Shown here piece by piece: positions 1-11,178 of a stretch of 64,000 nt of DNA (the first letter of the stretch is position 1; the number at the start of each line of letters is the position of its first letter). The notes beneath the pieces are model-generated. The model did no database searches and had not been told where the DNA came from. It was given only the letters and a program-made list of their open reading frames with translations. The stretch comes from Qingshengfaniella alkalisoli. GTDB taxonomy: Bacteria; Pseudomonadota; Alphaproteobacteria; Rhodobacterales; Rhodobacteraceae. The translations under genes and the position numbers were made by a program. The stretch covers positions 786,501 through 850,500 of the forward strand of contig NZ_CP042261.1 of NCBI RefSeq assembly GCF_007855645.1, given 5' to 3'.

Positions 1-1
1 C

Positions 2-1033
2 GCGGCGCTAGGCTCGTTCATATCGGCCATTCTGATCCTTTACCCTTCGCTGACCGATCCGATAGCTTGGACCGTTCTGCGGTTTCTGATCGGCTTCTGC
101 TTTTCTGGCGTCTACGTCACCGCAGAAAGCTGGCTGAACAATTCCGCAACGAACGAGACGCGCGGGCAGGCGTTGTCACTTTACATGATCGTGCAGATGG
201 CTGGCATCGTGTCGGCGCAGTACCTGCTGCAGATCGGCGACCCGTCCGGGTTCATCCTGTTCATTGTACCTTCTGTTCTGGTTTCGGTGTCCTTTGCGCC
301 AATCCTGCTGTCGATCACGCCCACCCCGACGTTCGAGACAGCCAAGCCCATGGGCTTTCGCGAGATTTTCCGGCTTTCCCCGTTGGGCTGCGTGGGGATG
401 TTCTTTTTGGGCGGCGTGGTTTCGGCCCTGTTTGGCATGACATCTGTTTATGGCACCCAGGTCGGCTTGTCCGTTCGCGAGATATCGACGCTGGTCGCGG
501 CGATTTACACAGGTGGGCTGCTGTTCCAGTTCCCCATCGGTTGGTTGTCCGACCGGATGGATCGCCGCCAGCTGATCCTGAGTGCCGGCGCAGTCGGTGC
601 GGTCGCGGGCGCTGCGGCGATTGCAAGTAGCAGCTACGCCGCGATTTTGGGAGCGTCCTTCGTAATAGGCGGGATGGCAAACCCGCTTTATGCGCTTCTT
701 ATCGCCTATACCAATGATTATTTGCAGGTTGAGGATATGGCCTCGGCTTCCGGTCGGTTGCTGTTCATCAACGGGATCGGCGCGATTGCGGGCCCGATTG
801 TCACCGGTGTCCTGATGACGGTTCTGGGGTCATGGGCGTTCTTCGGCTTCATCGCGGTGCTCATGACCGTCCTGTCGTTATATGCCGCCTATCGGATGAC
901 GCAGCGACCAGCGCCATCAGTGAGCGAAACCGCCAGCTATGCGCCGGTTGCGCCGACCTCTACAGCGGTCGCCGTGGAGGCCGCCCAAGACTATTACGCG
1001 GAAGCCACGGGCGATGAAGACACAACATCGTAA
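2..1033 (+). CDS. MFS transporter, 5'-truncated by window edge
   Basis: The frame is open from the first bases of the window (reading AALGSFISAILILYPSL) to the stop at 1033, giving at least 343 residues without the true start. Repeated hydrophobic segments, a YVTAESWLN stretch early on and the loop GWLSDRMDRRQ (an MFS motif A-like G-x-L-x-D-R-x-x-R-R pattern) identify a Major Facilitator Superfamily inner-membrane transporter. The substrate cannot be told. The C-terminus is a soluble Ala/Pro/Thr-rich tail. ATG/TTG codons inside the gene (for example at 173) are not the real start. Confidence 0.85.
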   Translation, partial: AALGSFISAILILYPSLTDPIAWTVLRFLIGFCFSGVYVTAESWLNNSATNETRGQALSLYMIVQMAGIVSAQYLLQIGDPSGFILFIVPSVLVSVSFAPILLSITPTPTFETAKPMGFREIFRLSPLGCVGMFFLGGVVSALFGMTSVYGTQVGLSVREISTLVAAIYTGGLLFQFPIGWLSDRMDRRQLILSAGAVGAVAGAAAIASSSYAAILGASFVIGGMANPLYALLIAYTNDYLQVEDMASASGRLLFINGIGAIAGPIVTGVLMTVLGSWAFFGFIAVLMTVLSLYAAYRMTQRPAPSVSETASYAPVAPTSTAVAVEAAQDYYAEATGDEDTTS

Positions 1034-1134
1034 CAACAGTAACAAAAAGTTCGGTTTTACAGACTTGTCGGAACTAACGCGATTTGTGACAGTTTCCAGA
1101 CATGGTTGGGGGACCTGTAAGGAAGGAAAGGCCC

Positions 1135-1716
1135 ATGAGTAACGCTGAAGAGTTGTTGGCCTTCTGGCTGGAAGATGTCGGTCCCCGTGGTTGGTACATC
1201 CGGAATGACGACGTAGACCGGAAAATCACGGAACGATACGGCGCACTTTGGCTGGAGGCGCAGGAAGAGGATCATCTAGGCTGGACGTCGACGCCGCGCG
1301 CCACACTTGCATTGCTGATCCTGCTCGATCAGTTCCCGCGCAACATGTTTCGTGGTGACGGAAAATCCTACGCGACGGACAAGCTGGCCCGATGTGTTGC
1401 CAAGAAGGCAATCGAGAAAGGCTGGGACAAGCGTATTGATGGACCCGAGCGCCAGTTTTTCTATCTGCCACTGATGCACTCGGAATGTCTGACGGATCAG
1501 GACCGTTGTGTGCGCCTGATGAGGGAGCGTATGGGAGTGGAAGGGCAGTCGAATATACTGCACGCCCGTGCCCATCGTGAAGTTGTTCGCCGTTTCGGAC
1601 GCTTCCCGCATCGCAATGTCGAACTGGGTCGTAACAACACACCGGCGGAAACGGCGTTCTTGTCCGCTGGTGGATATGCGGCGCTGGTAAACGACATGGA
1701 AAAACAGGCCGCCTGA
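1135..1716 (+). CDS. DUF924 family protein
   Basis: A 193-residue soluble protein. It contains the family hallmarks ELLAFWLEDVGP at the N-terminus, LALLILLDQFPRNMFRG in the centre and FFYLPLMHSE later, which are diagnostic of DUF924 (an alpha-helical, TPR-like family of unknown biochemical role). I chose ATG 1135 because GGAAGGAAAGG lies just upstream. The longer frame from 1102 has no ribosome site. It stands alone between the MFS gene and uvrA. Confidence 0.85.
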   Translation: MSNAEELLAFWLEDVGPRGWYIRNDDVDRKITERYGALWLEAQEEDHLGWTSTPRATLALLILLDQFPRNMFRGDGKSYATDKLARCVAKKAIEKGWDKRIDGPERQFFYLPLMHSECLTDQDRCVRLMRERMGVEGQSNILHARAHREVVRRFGRFPHRNVELGRNNTPAETAFLSAGGYAALVNDMEKQAA

Positions 1717-1860
1717 TCGGTGCAGCCCGTGCGCCTGTAAAGCTGAGAGCTGCGGCAGTTAAGATGGTGGGTGCATAAGTTCACCATTTGTTCACCTTTT
1801 TCGATTGGAGACTCATCTTACCTTCGATAGATTGCCCGTGACCCTGTCGGAGGTGACCAG

Positions 1861-4737
1861 ATGGCCGAATTGAAGAAAATCGAGGTGCGCGGCGCGCGCG
1901 AGCACAATCTGAAAAACATTGACGTGGATATTCCGCGTGATGAACTGGTCGTGATCACCGGGCTGTCGGGGTCGGGCAAGTCCTCTCTCGCATTTGATAC
2001 GATCTACGCCGAAGGGCAGCGGCGCTATGTCGAAAGCCTGTCGGCTTATGCGCGGCAGTTCCTCGACATGATGGAAAAGCCCGATGTGGACCACATATCG
2101 GGGCTGTCGCCTGCCATTTCCATCGAACAGAAAACGACATCCAAGAACCCGCGATCCACGGTCGGTACGGTCACCGAAATCTACGATTACCTGCGGCTGT
2201 TGTTTGCGCGTGCGGGCACGCCTTATAGTCCCGCCACTGGCCTGCCCATTGAAGCGCAGCAGGTACAGGACATGGTCGACCGGATCATGGAGATGGAGGA
2301 AGGCACGCGCGGCTACTTGCTTGCGCCCATCGTCCGTGACCGCAAGGGCGAGTATCGCAAGGAAATGCTGGAACTTCGCAAGCAGGGCTTCCAGCGGGTC
2401 AAGGTGGATGGCGACTTCCATGAACTCGACGAGCCCCCGAAGCTGGACAAGAAGTTCCGCCATGATATCGACGTTGTGGTTGACCGGATCGTCGTGCGCG
2501 AGGGGCTGGAAACCCGCTTGGCCGACAGCTTGCGGACCGCGCTGGATCTGGCCGATGGGATTGCTCTGTTTGAATCTGCGCCTCGGCCTGACGATGAAGG
2601 TAACACGCCGGAGCCGGAACGCACGACCTTCAGCGAAAACTTCGCCTGCCCGGTGTCTGGCTTTACCATTCCCGAAATCGAGCCTCGCCTGTTCTCCTTC
2701 AACGCGCCCGTGGGTGCTTGCCCAGATTGTGACGGGCTGGGCGTGGAATTGTTCTTCGATGAACGTCTTGTCGTGCCGGACCAGCAGTTGACGCTGTATG
2801 ACGGCGCGCTGGCTCCGTGGCGGAAGGGCAAATCGCCCTATTTCCTGCAAACGATCGAGGCGCTCGCACGGCATTACGAATTTGACAAGAACACCAAGTG
2901 GAAGGACCTGCCCGCGCATGTGCAGCAGGTGTTCCTGCATGGGTCGGGCGATGAGGAAATCCAGTTCCGCTATGACGAGGGCGGGCGCGTCTATCAGGTC
3001 ACGCGCGTGTTCGAAGGCATCATCCCGAACATGGAACGCCGCTACCGCGAAACGGACAGCAACTGGGTCCGCGAGGAGTTCGAGCGTTACCAGAACAACC
3101 GCTCTTGCCACACCTGCGGCGGCTACCGCCTGCGGCCGGAGGCACTGGCCGTCAAGATTGCCGGGCTGCATGTGGGCGAGGTGGTCGAGAAGTCGATCAA
3201 GGAGGCCTATGCGTGGTGCGAAACCGTTCCGGACAGTTTGAGCGTCCAGAAAAACGAAATTGCCCGCGCGATCCTGAAGGAGATCCGCGAGCGGCTGGGC
3301 TTTCTGAATAATGTCGGGCTGGATTACCTGACGCTGTCGCGCAATTCTGGGACGCTGTCAGGGGGCGAAAGCCAGCGTATCCGGCTGGCCAGCCAGATCG
3401 GGTCAGGGCTGACGGGGGTTCTCTACGTGCTCGACGAGCCGTCCATCGGCTTGCACCAGCGCGACAATGACCGGCTGCTCGGCACGCTGAAAAACCTGCG
3501 CGATCAGGGCAACACCGTGATCGTCGTTGAGCATGATGAAGAAGCTATCCGCGAGGCCGATTATGTGCTCGATATCGGCCCCGGTGCCGGTGTGCATGGC
3601 GGCAGCATCATCGCTGCGGGAACGCCTGCGGACATCATGGCCACACCGGACAGTGTGACGGGCGACTATCTGGCCGGACGGCGCGAAATCGCCGTTCCGC
3701 CAGAGCGCCGCCTCGGCAACGGGAAATCGGTCAAAGTTGTCAAGGCCACGGGCAACAACCTGAAAGAGGTCAATGCCGAGTTCCCGCTTGGCAAGTTTGT
3801 TTGCGTCACGGGAGTCTCCGGCGGCGGTAAGTCCACCTTGACCATTGAGACATTGTTCAAGACGGCTTCGATGAAGCTGAACGGTGCGCGGCAAACTCCG
3901 GCACCGTGTGAAACGATCAAGGGGCTGGAATATCTCGACAAGGTGATCGACATCGACCAGCGGCCCATCGGGCGCACCCCTCGATCCAACCCCGCGACCT
4001 ATACCGGTGCCTTCACGCCCATCCGCGATTGGTTCGCGGGGTTGCCGGAAGCCAAAGCGCGCGGCTACAAGCCGGGGCGGTTCAGCTTCAACGTGAAGGG
4101 CGGCCGGTGCGAGGCATGCCAGGGCGATGGTGTCATCAAGATCGAAATGCACTTCCTGCCGGACGTGTATGTGGAATGTGAAACCTGCCATGGTGCGCGC
4201 TACAACCGCGAAACGCTGGAGATCAGGTTCAAGGGTAAATCCATCGCAGATGTGCTCGATATGACCGTCGAGGACGCGCAGGAGTTCTTCAAGGCGGTGC
4301 CGAGCATCCGTGAGAAGATGGATGCGCTGATGCGGGTGGGGCTTGGCTATATCAAGGTCGGCCAGCAGGCGACGACGCTGTCTGGCGGCGAAGCCCAACG
4401 GGTCAAGCTGTCGAAGGAGTTGTCAAAACGGTCGACCGGCCGGACATTGTATATCCTTGATGAACCGACGACGGGCCTGCATTTCGAAGACGTCAAGAAA
4501 CTACTCGAAGTGCTCCACGAGCTGGTGGAGCAAGGCAATACGGTTGTCGTGATCGAGCACAATCTGGATGTGATCAAGACGGCGGACTGGATTATCGATA
4601 TCGGTCCCGAAGGTGGGGATGGCGGCGGTCGTATCGTCGCGACCGGCGTGCCGGAAGACGTTGCCGAGGCGAAAGAGAGCCATACCGGGCACTATCTGAA
4701 AACGATGCTCAAGCCGCGCAAAGTCGCCGCGGAATAG
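1861..4737 (+). CDS. uvrA: Excinuclease ABC subunit A
   Basis: Damage-recognition ATPase of nucleotide excision repair, which loads UvrB onto lesions. It has 958 residues, the normal length. There are two ABC cassettes: Walker [10 protein letters not shown] near residue 34 and GVSGGGKST near residue 656, with two LSGGE signatures. The zinc-binding Cys pairs are CPDC, CHTC, CEAC and CETC. It starts with [20 protein letters not shown] and has GGAGGTGACC upstream of the ATG. It is monocistronic and ends at a hairpin shared with the convergent glnA. I saw no LexA/SOS box by eye. Confidence 0.98.
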   Translation: MAELKKIEVRGAREHNLKNIDVDIPRDELVVITGLSGSGKSSLAFDTIYAEGQRRYVESLSAYARQFLDMMEKPDVDHISGLSPAISIEQKTTSKNPRSTVGTVTEIYDYLRLLFARAGTPYSPATGLPIEAQQVQDMVDRIMEMEEGTRGYLLAPIVRDRKGEYRKEMLELRKQGFQRVKVDGDFHELDEPPKLDKKFRHDIDVVVDRIVVREGLETRLADSLRTALDLADGIALFESAPRPDDEGNTPEPERTTFSENFACPVSGFTIPEIEPRLFSFNAPVGACPDCDGLGVELFFDERLVVPDQQLTLYDGALAPWRKGKSPYFLQTIEALARHYEFDKNTKWKDLPAHVQQVFLHGSGDEEIQFRYDEGGRVYQVTRVFEGIIPNMERRYRETDSNWVREEFERYQNNRSCHTCGGYRLRPEALAVKIAGLHVGEVVEKSIKEAYAWCETVPDSLSVQKNEIARAILKEIRERLGFLNNVGLDYLTLSRNSGTLSGGESQRIRLASQIGSGLTGVLYVLDEPSIGLHQRDNDRLLGTLKNLRDQGNTVIVVEHDEEAIREADYVLDIGPGAGVHGGSIIAAGTPADIMATPDSVTGDYLAGRREIAVPPERRLGNGKSVKVVKATGNNLKEVNAEFPLGKFVCVTGVSGGGKSTLTIETLFKTASMKLNGARQTPAPCETIKGLEYLDKVIDIDQRPIGRTPRSNPATYTGAFTPIRDWFAGLPEAKARGYKPGRFSFNVKGGRCEACQGDGVIKIEMHFLPDVYVECETCHGARYNRETLEIRFKGKSIADVLDMTVEDAQEFFKAVPSIREKMDALMRVGLGYIKVGQQATTLSGGEAQRVKLSKELSKRSTGRTLYILDEPTTGLHFEDVKKLLEVLHELVEQGNTVVVIEHNLDVIKTADWIIDIGPEGGDGGGRIVATGVPEDVAEAKESHTGHYLKTMLKPRKVAAE

Positions 4738-4807
4738 ATCTCTGGTCGGGGTTGACGAACCCGATCCGCAGCGTGGGGCATGTCAATATTGTGAAGGCTC
4801 TCAACAG

Positions 4808-4835
4808 AAAGGGCGCCCCGATGGGACGCCCTTTT
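4808..4835. terminator. Bidirectional terminator between uvrA and glnA
   Basis: The stem arms AAAGGGCG and CGCCCTTT enclose a short loop and are followed by T-rich sequence on both strands. It sits in the convergent gap between the two genes and can end both transcripts. Confidence 0.8.
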
Positions 4836-4855
4836 GGAGGTAACTCTGGACTGCC

Positions 4856-6262
4856 CTAGCAGCTGTAGTACATTTTGAACTCAACCGGGTGCGGTGTGTG
4901 CTCATAGGCGTACACTTCTTCCCATTTGAGTTCGGCATAGCCTTCGATCTGGTCCTTGGTGAATACGTCGCCTGCCAGAAGGAATTCGTGATCGGCTTCC
5001 AGTTCTTCCAGCGCTTCGCGCAAGGATGCGCAGACAGTCGGGATGCCGGCCAGTTCTTCCGGCGGAAGATCGTACAGGTCCTTGTCGGATGCTTCGCCCG
5101 GATCGATCTTGTTCTTGATCCCGTCGAGGCCGGCCATCAGCAGGGCCGAGAAGCACAGATACGGGTTCGCAGACGGATCGGGGAAGCGGGCTTCGACACG
5201 CTTGGCTTTCGGGGACTCGGCCCATGGAATACGGACACAGCCCGAACGGTTGCGTGCAGAATAGGCGCGCAGAACAGGAGCTTCGAAGCCCGGGATCAGA
5301 CGCTTGTAGCTGTTGGTCGACGGGTTGGTGAAGGCGTTCAGCGCTTTCGCATGCTTCAGGATGCCGCCGATGAACCACAGGGCTTCGTCGGACAGATCGG
5401 CGTATTTATCGCCGGCAAAGAGCGGCTTGCCGTCTTTCCAGATCGACATGTTGACGTGCATGCCGGTGCCGTTGTCGCCTGCGATCGGTTTCGGCATGAA
5501 AGTTGCCGACTTGCCGTAGGCCTGTGCCACGTTGTGGATGACGTACTTGTATTTCTGCAGCTCGTCGGCCTGCTTGGTCAGCGGGCCGAAGATCAGCCCA
5601 AGCTCGTGCTGGCACGAGGCCACTTCGTGGTGGTGCTTGTCGACCTTCATACCCAGACGCTTCATCGTTGACAGCATCTCGGACCGGATGTCTTGACCGT
5701 CATCGATCGGGTTCACGGGGAAGTAGCCCCCCTTGATGCCCGGACGGTGGCCGGTGTTGCCCATCTCGTACTCGGTGTCGGAGTTCCAGGCGCCGTCAAG
5801 CGCGTCCACCTGGTAGGACACCTTGTTCATCTCGACCGAGAAACGCACATCGTCGAACAGGAAGAATTCCGCTTCCGGACCGAAGAAGGCCTGATCGCCG
5901 ATACCGCTGGACTTCAGATAGGCCTCGGCTTTTTCGGCAGTGCCGCGCGGGTCGCGATCATAGGGTTCATCCGTGTCAGGTTCCACAACGGTGTTGTGCA
6001 GGCAGAGCGTCTTCTCTGCATAGAACGGGTCGATATAGGCGCTTTCGGTGTCCGGCAAAAGTTTCATGTCGGACTGGTCGATCGACTTCCAGCCAGCGAT
6101 GGACGACCCATCGAACATGAATCCTTCTTCAAGGAAATCTTCGTCCACCTGATCGGCCATGACCGTGACGTGTTGCAGCTTGCCGCGCGGATCGGTGAAA
6201 CGGATATCTACGTACTCGATATCCTCGTCCTTGATGGTCTTAAGAACAGCTTCTTTGCTCAT
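4856..6262 (-). CDS. glnA: Type I glutamine synthetase
   Basis: Forms glutamine from glutamate, ammonia and ATP as a cytoplasmic dodecamer. It has 468 residues. It carries [11 protein letters not shown], the ATP-binding-region [16 protein letters not shown] and [13 protein letters not shown]. The segment [11 protein letters not shown] holds the adenylylation tyrosine (about residue 397), so activity should be tuned by GlnE-type modification (GS-I beta class). It lies 73 bp downstream of glnB on the same strand, which is the classical alphaproteobacterial glnBA operon. Confidence 0.98.
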   Translation of the reverse strand: MSKEAVLKTIKDEDIEYVDIRFTDPRGKLQHVTVMADQVDEDFLEEGFMFDGSSIAGWKSIDQSDMKLLPDTESAYIDPFYAEKTLCLHNTVVEPDTDEPYDRDPRGTAEKAEAYLKSSGIGDQAFFGPEAEFFLFDDVRFSVEMNKVSYQVDALDGAWNSDTEYEMGNTGHRPGIKGGYFPVNPIDDGQDIRSEMLSTMKRLGMKVDKHHHEVASCQHELGLIFGPLTKQADELQKYKYVIHNVAQAYGKSATFMPKPIAGDNGTGMHVNMSIWKDGKPLFAGDKYADLSDEALWFIGGILKHAKALNAFTNPSTNSYKRLIPGFEAPVLRAYSARNRSGCVRIPWAESPKAKRVEARFPDPSANPYLCFSALLMAGLDGIKNKIDPGEASDKDLYDLPPEELAGIPTVCASLREALEELEADHEFLLAGDVFTKDQIEGYAELKWEEVYAYEHTPHPVEFKMYYSC

Positions 6263-6335
6263 TGACCTGTAATCCCTTCTACTAGGTGAAATATTGCGGG
6301 GCTCTCCTCATCGCCCCAACTGGTGATCTTGTGGA

Positions 6336-6719
<384 letters not shown>

Positions 6720-6815
6720 TCATCCGCGCGCTACAATTAGCTAGGGTGTCGTGGTGGGGTGAGCGTCCGCGAATCCAGCGTGGTAGTATTAAAAAATGGG
6801 CGAAGTGAATAATAA

Positions 6816-7472
6816 ATGGGCAGAATGAAAACGCTCGACGGGCAACGGATGCGGGATGTGATCTCGGCTGAACAGATGCGCGCGCTTGAAGGCGATGCAA
6901 TCGCTTCGGGCCGTATGAGCGGTAAGCTGTTGATGGAGGGGGCAGGTTTGGCCGTGACACAGGCGATTCTCGCGAAATGGCCTGAATTCTCTGGGGGAGA
7001 AGGCAGCGTCGTGATCCTTGCAGGGCCGGGGAATAATGGCGGCGACGGCTATGTGATCGCGCGGCTGCTGCGCGAGAGGGGGCTGTCCGTGGAGGTGTTT
7101 TCGATGGGTGATCCGAAACGGTTGCCGCCCGATGCGCTGGCGAATTTCCAGCAACTGGGCGATGTGTCACGTCCATTAACAGAAGCGCCTCATGCCCTTG
7201 GGCGCGCGGATCTGGTGATCGATGCGCTGTTCGGCATCGGTCTGACGAGGGGGCTGTCCGACGATGTGCGCGATGTGTTCGGGACAATGGGGCCGTCCGC
7301 GCGCAAGGTTGCGGTTGATGTGCCCAGCGGTTGGGACGCAGACGGGGCGGTGGTGCTCGGCAAGGCAGCCTTTCCTGCCGATCTGGTCGTGACTTTCCAT
7401 GCGCCGAAACCAGCGCATGCAGAAATCGCTCGGCAAGGGGCTGACGTCATCGTCGCGGATATCGGGCTATGA
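6816..7472 (+). CDS. nnrE: NAD(P)H-hydrate epimerase (YjeF N-terminal domain)
   Basis: Epimerises R- to S-NAD(P)HX so that the dehydratase can repair it. The 218 residues form only the YjeF_N domain: ISAEQMRALEGDAI, the nucleotide-binding GPGNNGGDGYV, and VIDALFGIGLTRG, ending VIVADIGL. In most bacteria this domain is fused to the dehydratase. Here it stops and the next gene starts within an ATGA-type 4-bp overlap. The start is uncertain: ATGs at 6816, 6825 and 6849 all lack a convincing ribosome site, and 6849 (MRDVISAEQM) matches family starts best. Confidence 0.88.
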   Translation: MGRMKTLDGQRMRDVISAEQMRALEGDAIASGRMSGKLLMEGAGLAVTQAILAKWPEFSGGEGSVVILAGPGNNGGDGYVIARLLRERGLSVEVFSMGDPKRLPPDALANFQQLGDVSRPLTEAPHALGRADLVIDALFGIGLTRGLSDDVRDVFGTMGPSARKVAVDVPSGWDADGAVVLGKAAFPADLVVTFHAPKPAHAEIARQGADVIVADIGL

Positions 7473-8338
7473 CGTGCGCGCGATCATCCATTTCGCCCGC
7501 GCTCGTCGCGCGGCTGGCCAAGAAACAGCACCAGCACAAATTCGATCACGGGCATGTTCTGGTTCTGGCGGGTGGTGTGGGCAAGGGTGGTGCCGCGCGG
7601 ATCGCCGCTCGTAGCGCGTTGCGTGTGGGCGTCGGGCTGGTCACACTCGGATGCCCGTCGGCTGCGATGATCGAGAATGCGGCACAGCTGAACGCAATCA
7701 TGCTGACACAGATTGATGGTGCGCCGGAGCTGGACCAGCGTCTGGAAGACCCACGCATCAACGCGATCTGCATCGGTCCGGGGATTGGCCGCGGTGAGCA
7801 CGCCAGGCATCTGGTCAGGGCGGCATTGCGGGCGGAGCGGTCCACCGTGCTGGATGCGGACGGACTCAGCACCTTCGCGGACGACCCGGTGCAGCTTTTG
7901 TCGCGCCTGCATCCGCGCTGTGTGATGACCCCGCATATGGGCGAATTCATGCGCCTGTTCCCGGTCGAAGCAGAAGAGATGCGCCGCACTCCGGACAATC
8001 CCGTCCGACTCCGACAGGCGTTACACCGTGCCACGCAGAAGGCCGGCTGCGTCATTTTGCTGAAAGGTGCTGTCACACGCATCAGCGATCCGGCAGGTCA
8101 TGTCAACGAACACCATGCGACGGGCGAGGACGCTGTGCCGTGGCTGGCTACTGCGGGCGCGGGGGACGCATTATCAGGTATCATAGCGGGGTTGCTGGCA
8201 CGCGATTTTTCACCGATGGAGGCCGCGCATCTGGGCGCCTACCTGCATGCCGAAGCCGCGCGGGATTTCGGCCCCGGCCTGATCGCGGAAGACATTCCGG
8301 AAATGCTGCCCGATCTGTTTATCCGGCTGGGGCTATAG
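7469..8338 (+). CDS. nnrD: ADP-dependent NAD(P)H-hydrate dehydratase (YjeF C-terminal domain)
   Basis: Dehydrates S-NAD(P)HX back to NAD(P)H using ADP. It is 289 residues with the ribokinase-like carbohydrate-kinase fold: KFDHGHVLVLAGGVGKGGAA, TVLDADGLSTF, MTPHMGEF and the catalytic glycine-rich ATAGAGDALSG. The first ~24 residues (MTCARSSISPALVARLAKKQ) correspond to what is normally the inter-domain linker of the fused enzyme. Translation is probably coupled to the epimerase gene through the 4-bp overlap. A single-base frameshift in a fused gene is the alternative. Confidence 0.88.
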   Translation: MTCARSSISPALVARLAKKQHQHKFDHGHVLVLAGGVGKGGAARIAARSALRVGVGLVTLGCPSAAMIENAAQLNAIMLTQIDGAPELDQRLEDPRINAICIGPGIGRGEHARHLVRAALRAERSTVLDADGLSTFADDPVQLLSRLHPRCVMTPHMGEFMRLFPVEAEEMRRTPDNPVRLRQALHRATQKAGCVILLKGAVTRISDPAGHVNEHHATGEDAVPWLATAGAGDALSGIIAGLLARDFSPMEAAHLGAYLHAEAARDFGPGLIAEDIPEMLPDLFIRLGL

Positions 8339-8821
8339 CGTATTCACACCGCTGTCTTTCACCGCTTCCATCGCCACATAGGTCGAGGTCGCCGCGACAT
8401 GGGGCAGGGTGGAGATGCCTTCGCTCAGCACCCGGCGGTATTCTCGGATGTCGCGTGTGCGGACTTTTAGTAGGTAATCGAAGCCACCCGCGATCATGTA
8501 GCATTCCTCGATCTCGGGAATCTTCTGCACCGCCTTGTTGAAGGCGCTCAGCGCCGCCTCGCGGGTGTCGCTCAGCCGCATTTCGATGAAGGCCACATGG
8601 TCCAGTCCCAGCCGTTTGGCGGACAATTGTGCGCGGTAGCTGGTGATGTAGCCCTCGCGCTCCAGCCGCTTCATCCGCGCAATGACAGGGGTCTTGGACA
8701 GACCGACACGCTGCGCCAGTTCGGTCATGGATATCCGCGCCTCGACCGCCAGAACAGCGAGGATCGCATTGTCGATCCGGTCAAGTTCCGGCGACGGGGT
8801 TACATCTGTGTCATCTGTCAT
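8333..8821 (-). CDS. Lrp/AsnC family transcriptional regulator
   Basis: A 162-residue regulator. It has an N-terminal winged HTH (RISMTELAQRVGLSKTPVIARMKRLEREGYI) and a C-terminal RAM ligand domain (IEECYMIAGGFDYLLKVRTRDI). The sequence ELDRIDNAILAVL-x-EARISMTELA resembles the PutR-type proline-responsive branch, but no putA is adjacent, so the target is unknown. I took ATG 8821 (MTDDTDVTPSPELDRID), because the upstream 28 codons of the longer frame are not family-like. The 3' end overlaps the nnrD stop by 6 bp, convergently. Confidence 0.88.
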   Translation of the reverse strand: MTDDTDVTPSPELDRIDNAILAVLAVEARISMTELAQRVGLSKTPVIARMKRLEREGYITSYRAQLSAKRLGLDHVAFIEMRLSDTREAALSAFNKAVQKIPEIEECYMIAGGFDYLLKVRTRDIREYRRVLSEGISTLPHVAATSTYVAMEAVKDSGVNTL

Positions 8822-8937
8822 GCGAAACGTCCTGAGAACCGGGCGAAGACCATGGTGGTATGTCAAAAACCGTCGATATAGCCTGGTATTAGAAATGTCA
8901 TCCATCTGCGGTAGTTTACGAAGCTACGAGATCCCGA

Positions 8938-9429
8938 ACGTCTGCTGCAGGGCAGGAGGTTCTGTCGAAAACCAATGACGACGATTACTACGCCATCGCT
9001 TTGAAATACGGGCAGGAATTTAATGGCATCGAAGTGCAGGGCGGGATCGGCTTCTCGCGGCGCGACGGTGAAGATGGCGATACCGACGACACCTTCGGTT
9101 CGGTTGCGGTCAAGTTCCAGTCCGGCTTTAACATCGCGTTCTCTGCAGGTAGCCGCGAAAATGACGGCCAGTATGGGTATGGCAAGCTTGGCTATGACAG
9201 AGATCTTGTCAACTGGGGGCAGACTTCGTTCGGAGTCGACTATTATCAAGGCACTGATTTTGTATCCGACGGGTCCACATCCGAAGTTCTTGGCATCGGC
9301 ATTAGCCAGGACTTCGATGAAGCGAATACCCAGATCTATCTGGCCTACCGTGCCTATCAGTTCGATGAAGACGATACCTCCTATGAAGATGCGAACGCGC
9401 TTCTGTTCGGTATGCGCGTGAAGTTCTGA
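8938..9429 (+). pseudogene. Porin C-terminal remnant
   Basis: The frame reads SKTNDDDYYAIALKYGQEF and runs to a terminal GMRVKF. It shows alternating beta strands and the terminal aromatic residue of a trimeric alphaproteobacterial porin (Porin_4 type, usually 300 or more residues). No signal peptide or start codon is available: an in-frame TAG lies at 8890 and the 5' half is absent. The similarity starts at about 8965. The first ATG-like or TTG starts (about 9001) are internal. Only the last roughly 150 codons survive, abutting the Lrp gene promoter region, which suggests a deletion or rearrangement. Confidence 0.75.
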
Positions 9430-9585
9430 ACCGGTGCGGGGCGTCGTCGCCACGCCCCGTCCGATCATGGCGATTTGGCAGGAAACACTGACCATCCCCC
9501 TTGCACTGGCGCTGCTGGACAAATAGAAGGCAGCAAATTTGCCCGGTGCGCCTTTGCGCGCCTCGAATCCTATGGGGAATACCAA

Positions 9586-10917
9586 ATGCAGGTAACCGAG
9601 ACTCTGAACGAAGGTCTGAAGCGCGGCTATCAGATCAAGCTGACCGCTGCCGAGCTCGAAGAGAAAGTCAACGAGAAGCTGTTGGAGGCTCAGCCCGAAG
9701 TCCAGATGAAGGGCTTCCGCAAGGGTAAGGTTCCGATGGCGCTGCTGAAGAAGCAGTTCGGCCCGCGTGTTCTGGGCGAAGCGATGCAGGAAAGCGTCGA
9801 CGGCGCGATGAACAAGCATTTTGAAGAATCCGGTGACCGCCCCGCGCTTCAGCCCGAGGTCAAAATGACCAATGAGGACTGGAAAGAGGGTGACGATGTT
9901 GAAGTTTCGCTGGAATACGAAGCGCTGCCCGAAATTCCGGAAGTTGATCTGAAATCGATCAAGCTGGAAAAGCTGGTTGCGAAGGCTGATGACGCCGATA
10001 TCGACGAGGCACTGAACAACCTCGCCGAGAACGCGCAGAACTTCGAAGATCGTCGCAAGGGCTCCAAAGCGAAAGATGGCGATCAGGTGGTCATCGATTT
10101 CGTCGGCAAGGTTGATGGCGAAGCGTTTGAAGGTGGGACCGCCGAGGACTACCCGCTCGTTCTGGGATCCGGCAGCTTCATCCCCGGTTTCGAGGAGCAG
10201 CTGGTTGGCGTGAAGGTTGACGAAGAAAAAGAAGTCAAAGTGACCTTCCCGGAACAGTATCAGGCTGAAAACCTCGCCGGGAAAGAAGCCGTGTTCGAGT
10301 GTAAGGTCAAGGCAGTCAAAGCGCCGAAAGCCGCTGAAATCGACGACGAGCTAGCCACGAAATTCGGTGCCGAGGATCTGGATGCCCTGAAAAAGCAAGT
10401 CGCCGAGCGTCTTGAATCCGAATATGCTGGCGCCTCGCGTGCGGTTCTCAAGCGCAAGCTGCTTGACGCGCTGGACGAGAAGGTTTCCTTCGATCTGCCG
10501 CCGTCGCTGGTCAAGGCTGAGGCCGACCAGATCGCCCACCAGCTGTGGCACGAAGAAAACCCTGACCATCAGGGCCATGACCACGACAAGATCGAGCCGT
10601 CGGACGAGCACAACAAGCTCGCCGAACGTCGCGTACGTCTTGGGCTGCTGCTGGCCGAGCTGGGCCGCAAGAACGAGATCGAAGTTACCGATCAGGAAAT
10701 GACGCAAGCCGTGATGAACCAGGCGCGTCAGTATCCGGGTCAGGAACGTCAGTTCTTCGAATTCATCCAGCAGAACCAGCAGATGCAGCAGCAGCTGCGC
10801 GCGCCGATTTTCGAGGACAAGGTCGTCGACTATGTGTTCGAACTGGCCGAGATCGAAGAAAAAGAAGTCAACAAGGACGATCTGAAGTCCGCAGTTGACG
10901 CGCTGGACGACGAGTAA
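9586..10917 (+). CDS. tig: Trigger factor, ribosome-associated chaperone/PPIase
   Basis: Binds ribosomal protein L23 at the exit tunnel and holds nascent chains. It has 443 residues. The ribosome-docking signature [17 protein letters not shown] lies at about 42-58. The FKBP-like domain ([21 protein letters not shown]) follows, then the helical C-terminal arms with a Gln-rich stretch [21 protein letters not shown] chose ATG 9586 ([17 protein letters not shown]), since the frame open from 9475 has unrelated upstream sequence. It is probably cotranscribed with the small membrane protein 18 bp downstream. Confidence 0.97.
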   Translation: MQVTETLNEGLKRGYQIKLTAAELEEKVNEKLLEAQPEVQMKGFRKGKVPMALLKKQFGPRVLGEAMQESVDGAMNKHFEESGDRPALQPEVKMTNEDWKEGDDVEVSLEYEALPEIPEVDLKSIKLEKLVAKADDADIDEALNNLAENAQNFEDRRKGSKAKDGDQVVIDFVGKVDGEAFEGGTAEDYPLVLGSGSFIPGFEEQLVGVKVDEEKEVKVTFPEQYQAENLAGKEAVFECKVKAVKAPKAAEIDDELATKFGAEDLDALKKQVAERLESEYAGASRAVLKRKLLDALDEKVSFDLPPSLVKAEADQIAHQLWHEENPDHQGHDHDKIEPSDEHNKLAERRVRLGLLLAELGRKNEIEVTDQEMTQAVMNQARQYPGQERQFFEFIQQNQQMQQQLRAPIFEDKVVDYVFELAEIEEKEVNKDDLKSAVDALDDE

Positions 10918-10935
10918 TCGCTTAGAGGGCAGGGG

Positions 10936-11178
10936 ATGGCACGATATAGACGCGATCCCCTGCATGCCTATAACGAACGGGTGAAGCTGCTTGCCGGCTT
11001 CACCAACGCCATTGGTCTGGGTCTGATCGGTTTCGCGATCCTGCGTCCGATGACTGCCGATCCTGCGCAACTGGGGCCGCTGTCATGGTATTGGGGTGGC
11101 TCCGGACTCGCATTTCACATCATTGCGCACTATATTCTGGGTAGGCTCAGGAAAGGAGTGACAGATGACCCTGTTTGA
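10936..11178 (+). CDS. Small two-TM membrane protein
   Basis: 80 residues beginning MARYRRDPLHAYNERVKLLAG, with hydrophobic segments at about 18-38 and 50-68. AGAGGGCAGGGG upstream serves as the ribosome site. It follows tig closely and overlaps the next small ORF by 14 bp. I do not recognise a named family. It looks like one of the short conserved membrane proteins behind tig in Rhodobacteraceae, but that is recollection rather than a search. Confidence 0.7.
   Translation: MARYRRDPLHAYNERVKLLAGFTNAIGLGLIGFAILRPMTADPAQLGPLSWYWGGSGLAFHIIAHYILGRLRKGVTDDPV

Noticed and set aside
1813-4398. Long minus-strand frames opposite uvrA
   Set aside because: They are codon-bias shadows of the 958-residue UvrA frame with no independent signals.
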